A DNA stretch of 64,000 nucleotides from Pelobates cultripes (taxonomy: Eukaryota; Chordata; Amphibia; Anura; Pelobatidae): contig OW240912.1 of the NCBI GenBank assembly GCA_933207985.1, forward strand, positions 229,599,672-229,663,671. Reading direction: 5' to 3'. How positions within the stretch are numbered: the first letter of the stretch is position 1; the number at the start of each line of letters is the position of its first letter. The position numbers and the translations under genes were made by a program. This document shows positions 57,733 to 64,000 of the stretch, piece by piece. A model generated the notes under the pieces. The model was not told the origin of the DNA and did no database searches. It was given only the letters and a program-made list of their open reading frames with translations.

Positions 57733-58712
57733 CCAGACAGAGGCATTGCTTGGGTCAAAACACATCTGGGTCTTGAGCCCAAAAATAAAACTCCGCTCCT
57801 GACCCCTCCCCAAACCCTGTACCTTCACAATTTCACCGCTTAACACGCCTCTTGGCAAACTCAGCTACTTACAGACACACACAAATGAACATGCACACAC
57901 GTAGATTTAAATTGGCAGACACAAACACATACAGACTAGTACAAGCACATACAGATAGTAACCAACACACAAACATTCAAAGACAGGCACACACATTCAA
58001 AGGCACAGACAGGCACACTAACTTACATTAATATGCATAGTACTGTATCACAGAGCTCCACAGTTTTAAAATAGAATAATGTGAAGTTAGTATGTCAGTA
58101 CCACTGTAATATACCTCACAATTACTAGTAACTTGTCTTTGGTGTCTACATAAGTGGGATACTAGAAGTATTGTGAACGCGTTTAGAGGCTGTTTGTGGA
58201 ATTGAGTGTGTGTTAAGGGGGCTGTTTGTGGTATAGTGTGTGTAATTAGATCATCTGTTTGTTTTTGTGTTTGTGGTTTAGTATGTGTGTCTAGGACTGT
58301 AGAGAGGGAGTGTGTAATCATAGAGGCTGTAGAGTGTGTTTATAGAAGTTGCAGTGCACGTTCGGGAGATGGATGTGTTGTGGAATGTAGTGCGTGTTAA
58401 GGGGATGTTATGTGTTTTTGCTGATGATGCAGTGTGTGTAGGGGATGTGTGTGTGTGTGTGTGCTGTGATGGACTGTGTGTCTATGATATACAGTGTGGT
58501 GCTGGGGATGCATTGTTTGTGTTTTGTGTGCTGGGGATGCACGGTTCATTGGGATGTGTAGTGGTCCTGTTTAAATATGTATTTTGGGATATGGCTGTAG
58601 TTTGTGTAGATAGGGGTAAAATCATAATATAAGAAAAGTAATTAAATACATTCACATGTCAATTGGAGTATCATCACATCACCATTGGCGTGTCCCAGAT
58701 ACCGCCTATGGT
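57733..58712. mobile_element. Possible hAT-type element with CA- and GT-rich blocks
   Basis: CA-rich sequence (about 57870-58020) is followed by GT-rich sequence (about 58185-58620). The edges 'cagaggcattgcttggg' (57740) and 'cccagataccgcctatg' (about 58695-58711) are weak inverted repeats starting CA. No clear duplication was found, so the call is tentative. Short plus-strand ORFs reflect the GT bias. Confidence 0.3.
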
Positions 58713-58904
58713 ATAGAGAATCATGTGTTTAAACTACATCTAATTATAAGTGTAAAATTAAGTGTGTCAGAATCAAAATAATGAATATATGCTTACAAAG
58801 ATTAAATACACCTATTCAACCCAACATGGATGAGCAGCTATACAGCCTTAGAAAGTATTAAAATGAAGCTGCCCAAAAATATAATGTGGCAATAGTGTGC
58901 CTCT

Positions 58905-59352
58905 GTTTTATAGGCTAGAGAAAGACAATATATCAGCCTAGGAACACCTACAGTGGTCACTCCTCAGACGGCCACTAGAGGTGCTTCCTGGGTTGTGCAG
59001 CACTGCCGTTTAATGTATCCACGCTCAGCATGGAGGCACTGAACTTTCCCCATAGAGATGCATTGAATTAATGCATCTCTACGAAGAGATGCTGATAGGC
59101 CAGGGCAGCATTTTGCCGTGCATGAGCCTACCAATGCGCATTGGATTGACTTAAATCATCAAATCTTATGAAGTCAAGCAAGGAGGCAGATCGGGAGTGG
59201 GGAAAGATGTGAGGAGCCCCACGCAGCGCTGGAAAAAGTAATCACTTTTCTAAAAAGAGGTAACGGGGTGAGGGGGGTGACCACCTAAATGGTGGTTTTA
59301 GAACTATAGTGTCAGAATTACATATTTGTGTTCCTGACAGTATAGTGTATTT
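58905..59352 (+). mobile_element. T2/Kolobok-type MITE, ends decayed
   Basis: The body matches 39400-39873 ('actagaggtgcttcctggg', 'gcagcactgccgtttaatg', 'agatgcattgaattaatgc'), and it ends 'ttcctgacagtatagtgtattta'. Terminal TTAA is lost. Confidence 0.65.
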
Positions 59353-60154
59353 ATATAATTTGGTGAAAATGTTCATTGATCATATAATTTGTAGCCAACT
59401 GTTACTCTGTATGGCCAGCTAGGCCATAGATTAATTAGTTATATAAGCCTTGGTGGTGAAATAGTTACAATGTGGTAGGTGGGGGCATATCTACTAAACT
59501 TTAACAATCAGCAACTGGAAAGGCCCCATCTCATGGTGAAGGTGTCTGTGGGTGGGGGGCATTGTCTTTACATTAAAATAAATCAATAAACATGTTATTA
59601 CAAAAATAAAATGGGGGGATCATTCTAATGTGCCCCCTTTCACCCATCTTTGTTGAACTGTGGAAGTAAGGCACTGCGTGGTGTATGTAAAAACTTACTA
59701 GTGACTGTGAAGCAGTTTTTTTGCAGCAAGGCTGACAAGGGGAGGTATACAAGTTTTTTTTTTTTTTTATATCAGCGATCAGCCAGTGGCTTCTTAGCGA
59801 AAGGCGCCGAACGAAATTTGGTCAGCAAGCCATTCAGTAATTTGGAAATTCTGTCAATGATGCATTCACATTTTGACTAGATCTGAATCTAAATTTTCTG
59901 TCATTTTTGTTTTTCCCATTACAAAATGCAGATGTCTATGATTTCATGTTCAGTTTGATCTCCTGTTATGCGTACTTGCAACAAAAACTGCGTCATGTCT
60001 GCTTAGTAAATACCACGAGATTAATGATCAGACCAAATCTTTCACCTATGTGTTGCTTCTAAAATGCAGTGGTTAAAGCTTGAACACCTGTCTGTGATAG
60101 TTGATATCACAGGTTTCAAAACTGTCAAAATTGGTCATCGACTCCTGTGCAGTT
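59353..60154. other. No recognisable feature
   Basis: AT-rich with a poly-T run near 59755. No gene is seen. Confidence 0.5.
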
Positions 60155-60166
60155 TGCCCGAGGTCA

Positions 60167-61702
60167 TAGGCGTGCGCACGGGGTGTGACGGGTGTGCCTG
60201 GGCACTCCCTAATCCCTGTGGCACGCATATGGATTGAGACCGGCAGGGGAGATCTCAGGAACCCCCTGTCGGCTCATGCAGAGCCGGCGCTATCAGAGCG
60301 CCGGCTCTGCTCTAAGCCTCCTCTCACCGGCCCACAGGTAGGGAGGGAGGCGGGAGAGGACCCGGGGAGCTCCTGCCAGCAGCTCCGCCGGGTTCCCCCA
60401 GGCTAGAGTTCACTCTTCACTGGACCACCAGGGATGGATGGCAGCAGCTGCAGGATCCCCCCTCCCTACATAAGGTAAGAAGGGAGGGGGGCTATTTACT
60501 AAACGGCCCCCACACAATACACACACACACAGCACCCCCACACATACAGCACACAAACAGCACCCACACACAATACACATACAGCACCTCACACACACAC
60601 ACACACACACTAACAGCACCCTCACACACACAGCACCCTTACACACACAGCACCCTTACACACACACACTAACAGCACCCTCACACACACAGCACCCTTA
60701 CACACACACACTAACAGCACCCTCACACACACAGCACCCTTACACACACACACACTAACAGCACCCTCACACATACATCACCCTTACACACACAGCACCC
60801 TCACACATACACACTAACAGCACCCTCACATACACACACACATCACCCTCTCACACACACACTAACAGCACCCTCACACACACATCACCCTTACACACAA
60901 ACACACTAACAGCACCCTTACACACACAGCACCCTCACACATACACACTAACAGCACCCTCAGACACACAAACATCACCCTCTCACACACACACTAACAG
61001 CACCCTCACACACATAACCCTTACACACACACACTAACAGCACCCTCACACACACATCACCCTTACACACACACACTAACAGCACCCTCACACATACACA
61101 CTAACAGCACCCTCACACTAACAGCACCCTTACACTAACAGCACCATCACACACAGCACCCTCACACACACAGCACCCTTACACATACACACTAACAGCA
61201 CCCTTACACACATTACCCTTACATACACACACACACACACTAACAGCACCCTTACACAAACATACAGCACCCTTACACACACATACAGCACCCTTACACA
61301 AACAGCGCCTTCACACACACAGCACCGTTACACACACAGCACCGTTACACACACAGCACCCTTACACACACAGTGCCCTTACACACACAGTGCCCTCACA
61401 CACACACAACGCCTTCACACACACAACGCCTTCACACACAGCACCCTTACACACACAGCGCCCTCACACACACACAACGTCTTCACACACACAGCGCCCT
61501 CACACACACACAACGCCTTCACACACACAGCGCCCTTACACACACAGTGCCCGCACACACACAGTAGTATATGTGTGTGTATGTATGTGTATATATATAT
61601 ATATATATATACAAACATATATATATATATATATACATACACGCGGCGTGTGTGTTTGTGCTTTAGGGTGCACACCCTTATACAATAGGCTGTGCACGCC
61701 TA
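60167..61702. mobile_element. TIR element with CA-rich minisatellite and 12-14 bp flanking duplication
   Basis: Ends TAGGCGTGCGCAC and GTGCACGCCTA are inverted repeats, with 'ggggtgtg' / 'cacaccc' a little further in. The flanks carry an exact duplication TGCCCGAGGTCA, or 14 bp if the following TA is counted (60155-60168, 61703-61716). Inside are a GC-rich block, 'ctagagttcactctt', 'ggaccaccaggga', 'ggtaagaagggaggggg', then a CA-rich minisatellite and a TA/TG microsatellite. No transposase is present. hAT-like by terminal look, but the duplication is too long for hAT. Confidence 0.65.
60505..61565. repeat. CA-rich minisatellite (unit around 'cacactaacagcaccctcac')
   Basis: More than 40 units of about 18-26 bp have alternating 'acagcaccctta' and 'actaacagcaccctc' cores. 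Near the right edge the core becomes 'acaacgccttcac'. It is followed by (TA)n to about 61636. Confidence 0.9.
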
Positions 61703-61716
61703 TGCCCGAGGTCATA

Positions 61717-62705
61717 ATCATATCAGTGCTTTTTGATTGCTGAAGCTCTGATATTATGAAAGATGGAAAAGTTTTAACTATTTGAGTGAGGGTTTTTATT
61801 TTTTATTTCTGGGGGGTTTTGTTAGATATTGGTACGATATTTGCCAGCGGATGTATTTCCATGTACTTAGTAGAGCATACATGGATTATTATATGGTTTT
61901 ATTATTTACAAAAGGATTTCTTTAACAAATGCACATAAATAATCATGACAAACATATGCATTAAAAATGTTGCCATAGTAATATATAAAAATTGCATTCT
62001 TTTTTTTTTCTCTATTTGAATTGCTCAAGTTGGGAAAATATGAAAAAGATAGTGTGAAAGAAAGAGCGTGAAAGAAAGAGCCCTACATGATACTCAGTCT
62101 GTTACCCACTAGTGAGCGATTAGTTATAATTTATGAAATGCATAGTAATAGTTAATTACAATGAGACATGTAGTTAATTAATTCATAATGACTATAGTTT
62201 AATTTATGGCAAACCCCACTAGATATATAATGATCATAATATATTATTTTAATCAGAGTAAGTGCTTGGTGAATATATAAAACTAGTACAAATTAAAACC
62301 TAATGGACCAAGAGGAGAAGGATTGCAATGCAATAGCAACAGTCAAACTCTGATATGTTATTAAATATGGACTTTATTTAAGAAAGATGTATCCATAAAG
62401 GCTTCCATTTCAGTTACAATTGCCCATGTTGGCTTTAACCCATCATTTTTAATGCTTTTAAATATACAAACTATACAAAATAGTAAATAATAAAAAGATA
62501 CAATTAAAGTACATGCATCTGTAATAGATTCCCAGCCTTTACAAACACTGCAGGTTAGCAATGGCAACAAGGAAGTGATCAGCCAGTCAGGATGGTCTAC
62601 CTTGAAAATGTAGCACACCCACTGCCACAAAGATCCGCCCACTATGTCCAACCCACATAATTAATCTCCGCCTACTTATCATGTGCAGATTACAGGGTCT
62701 ACTCA
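61717..62705. other. No recognisable gene
   Basis: AT-rich, intron-like; nothing recognised. Confidence 0.5.
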
Positions 62706-62850
62706 ATAAAGAGAGAATTACAGGGAATTGAGATGGAAATTTTAAACTTATGGCCAAAGTAGCCGAGTTTGAAAAATTCTCCTATTCAGCTGCATTATTT
62801 CAGCCTAAAGTTTTAAATTCCCATCTCAACTCCCTGCAATTCTCTCTTTA
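62706..62850. mobile_element. Foldback (hairpin) MITE, about 145 bp
   Basis: The left arm 62706-62749 ('ataaagagagaattacaggg'...) and the right arm 62808-62850 (complement, 'ccctgcaattctctcttta') pair almost throughout with about 60 bp of loop. The family is unknown. Confidence 0.65.
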
Positions 62851-62854
62851 CTGA

Positions 62855-63098
62855 TACAGTATACAGGTATACAGTAAGCACACAAGCTCACTGATACACA
62901 GGCTAAAAGACAGACAAGTTCACTGACACAAAACACAAACTCACTGATACACACAAATAGGCTCACTGACAGACAAAACTCTGACTCAAACACAAGCTTA
63001 CTACAGACAAACTCATTAGTATAGACACACAAGGCTCACTACAGACAAGCTCAGACACACACAAGCTTACTATAGATAAGCTCACTGACACACACAAG
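62855..63098. repeat. CA-rich minisatellite (unit around 'caagctcactgacac')
   Basis: About ten units of roughly 20-26 bp, directly left of the next TIR element. Confidence 0.8.
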
Positions 63099-64000
63099 CA
63101 GTGGCATCTTAACATTGTTATGGGCCCCTGGGCAAAGCAGTGCACTGGGGCCCCTACTACACAACAACTCACAGGAATAAAATTGTAAATTATCGATAAA
63201 AATTAAGATTATATTTATTGATACCTCCAACAAATGCAATACATAAATACAATACATACACACAGACTGCTGAACACATTCACACACAGACTGCTGAATA
63301 CATGCACACACCGGCTGCTGAATACACGCATACACCGACTGCTGAATATACATACACAGCGACTGCTGAATACACACACAGACTTCTAAGTACACACACA
63401 CAGACTGCTGAGTACACACAGATAAACTGCTGAGTACACACAGACAGACTGCTGAGTACATACACACAGTATACTGAATACACACAAACACAAAGGCAGA
63501 TTGCTGAATACACACAGAGAGACTGCTGAAAAACACAGAGAGACTGCTGAATACACACACAAACTGCAGAATATATACACACAGTACACTGAATACACAC
63601 GCAACAAACACACACAGAGACTGCTGAATACACACACACACAGACTGCTTAGTACACATAGACAGACTGCAGAGTAGATACACACAGTACACTGAATACA
63701 CACACAAAAACACACCCAGAGACTGCTGAATACACACAGAATGCTGAACACATACACATACTGCTGAATGCACAAAGGCTGCTGAATACACACACAGACT
63801 GCTGAATACATACAGAATGCTGAACACACACACACAGACTGCTGAACACACAAAAAGAGAGACTGCTGAATGCACAAAGATTGCTGAATACACACACAGA
63901 CTGCTGAATACACACACACACACACTGCTGAACACACACAGAGAGACTGCTGAATGGACACAAACTGCTGAATGTACACAGTCTGCTGAATGCACACAGG
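63099..64000. mobile_element. hAT-type element, left part, with CA-rich minisatellite (runs off the window)
   Basis: The left end CAGTGGCATCTTAACATTG at 63099 has the CAGTGGC start of hAT-type termini (compare 1752). 'gggcccctgggcaaag' follows. From about 63258 to the window edge a minisatellite of unit 'cacacagactgctgaataca' (20-28 bp) continues. The right end is outside, so the duplication cannot be checked. Long minus-strand open frames here are due to the repeat. Confidence 0.55.

Noticed and set aside
60505..61565. CRISPR-like array
   Set aside because: Units are low-complexity CA-rich minisatellite without constant repeats and unique spacers, in a vertebrate context.
63051..63997. Minus-strand frame of 314 aa and partners rich in Cys/Val/Ser
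   Set aside because: They lie over a CA-rich minisatellite and are open by composition only.

Overview
The window looks like vertebrate, most likely anuran amphibian, genomic DNA. It is AT-rich, intron-like sequence packed with transposable elements. The frog assignment rests on the repeat set: TTAA-flanked T2/Kolobok-type MITEs (TTAAAGG... ends), DIRS and Ngaro-like tyrosine-recombinase retrotransposons, CR1 and L2 LINEs, a Sushi-type Ty3/gypsy element, Ty1/copia remnants and many hAT-like elements. The only host coding sequence I can support is one 113-bp exon at 47877-47989 (+). It encodes an EF-hand segment that I recognise as calneuron-1 (CALN1), with a clean AG acceptor and GT donor. 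I therefore read the window as two partial introns of CALN1, a gene known for very large introns.

Layout. 1-5,010: MITE end, minisatellite, then a Tc1/mariner-like element that hosts a piggyBac-type MITE, a hAT-type element full of GT-rich minisatellite, and a CR1 3' end. 5,890-6,905: CR1 LINE (-). 7,817-11,830: decayed Ty1/copia remnant interrupted by an L1-like insertion with a 15-bp target-site duplication (TSD). 12,940-19,046: DIRS element (-) with inverted termini and an internal complementary region; its middle is replaced by a 5'-truncated Ngaro-like element (+). 19,294-20,357: second hAT-type element with a CA-rich minisatellite. 21,950-23,720: L2 LINE (-). 25,365-28,570: about 240-bp tandem repeats followed by a decayed DIRS-like gag/RT. 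28,945-32,980: Sushi-type Ty3/gypsy element (-) lacking its 3' end. 33,413-37,515: L2 fragment split by a complete pol-less LTR element (copy A). 38,836-39,873: three T2 MITEs. 40,563-44,299: second complete pol-less LTR element (copy B, -) with a large 48-bp coding repeat array. 45,350-45,851: T2 MITE. 47,877-47,989: CALN1 exon. 48,690-about 53,250: BED-finger hAT transposon (-), decayed. 54,150-59,352: T2 MITEs, compound microsatellite, CA/GT-rich region. 60,167-61,702: TIR element with CA-rich minisatellite. 62,706-64,000: foldback element, CA-rich arrays and the start of another hAT-type element.

The most interesting material is (i) a pol-less LTR retroelement family. Two complete copies share R-U5 but differ in U3 and in the N-terminal half of the protein, and one copy has expanded a 16-residue repeat to 15 units. 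(ii) A set of TIR elements with different ends that share a core module plus a CA/GT minisatellite. (iii) A mosaic of two tyrosine-recombinase retrotransposons, each of which lost its catalytic tyrosine through one small lesion. All TE open reading frames show decay except those noted. No searches or alignments could be run; family names come from motif recognition by eye.
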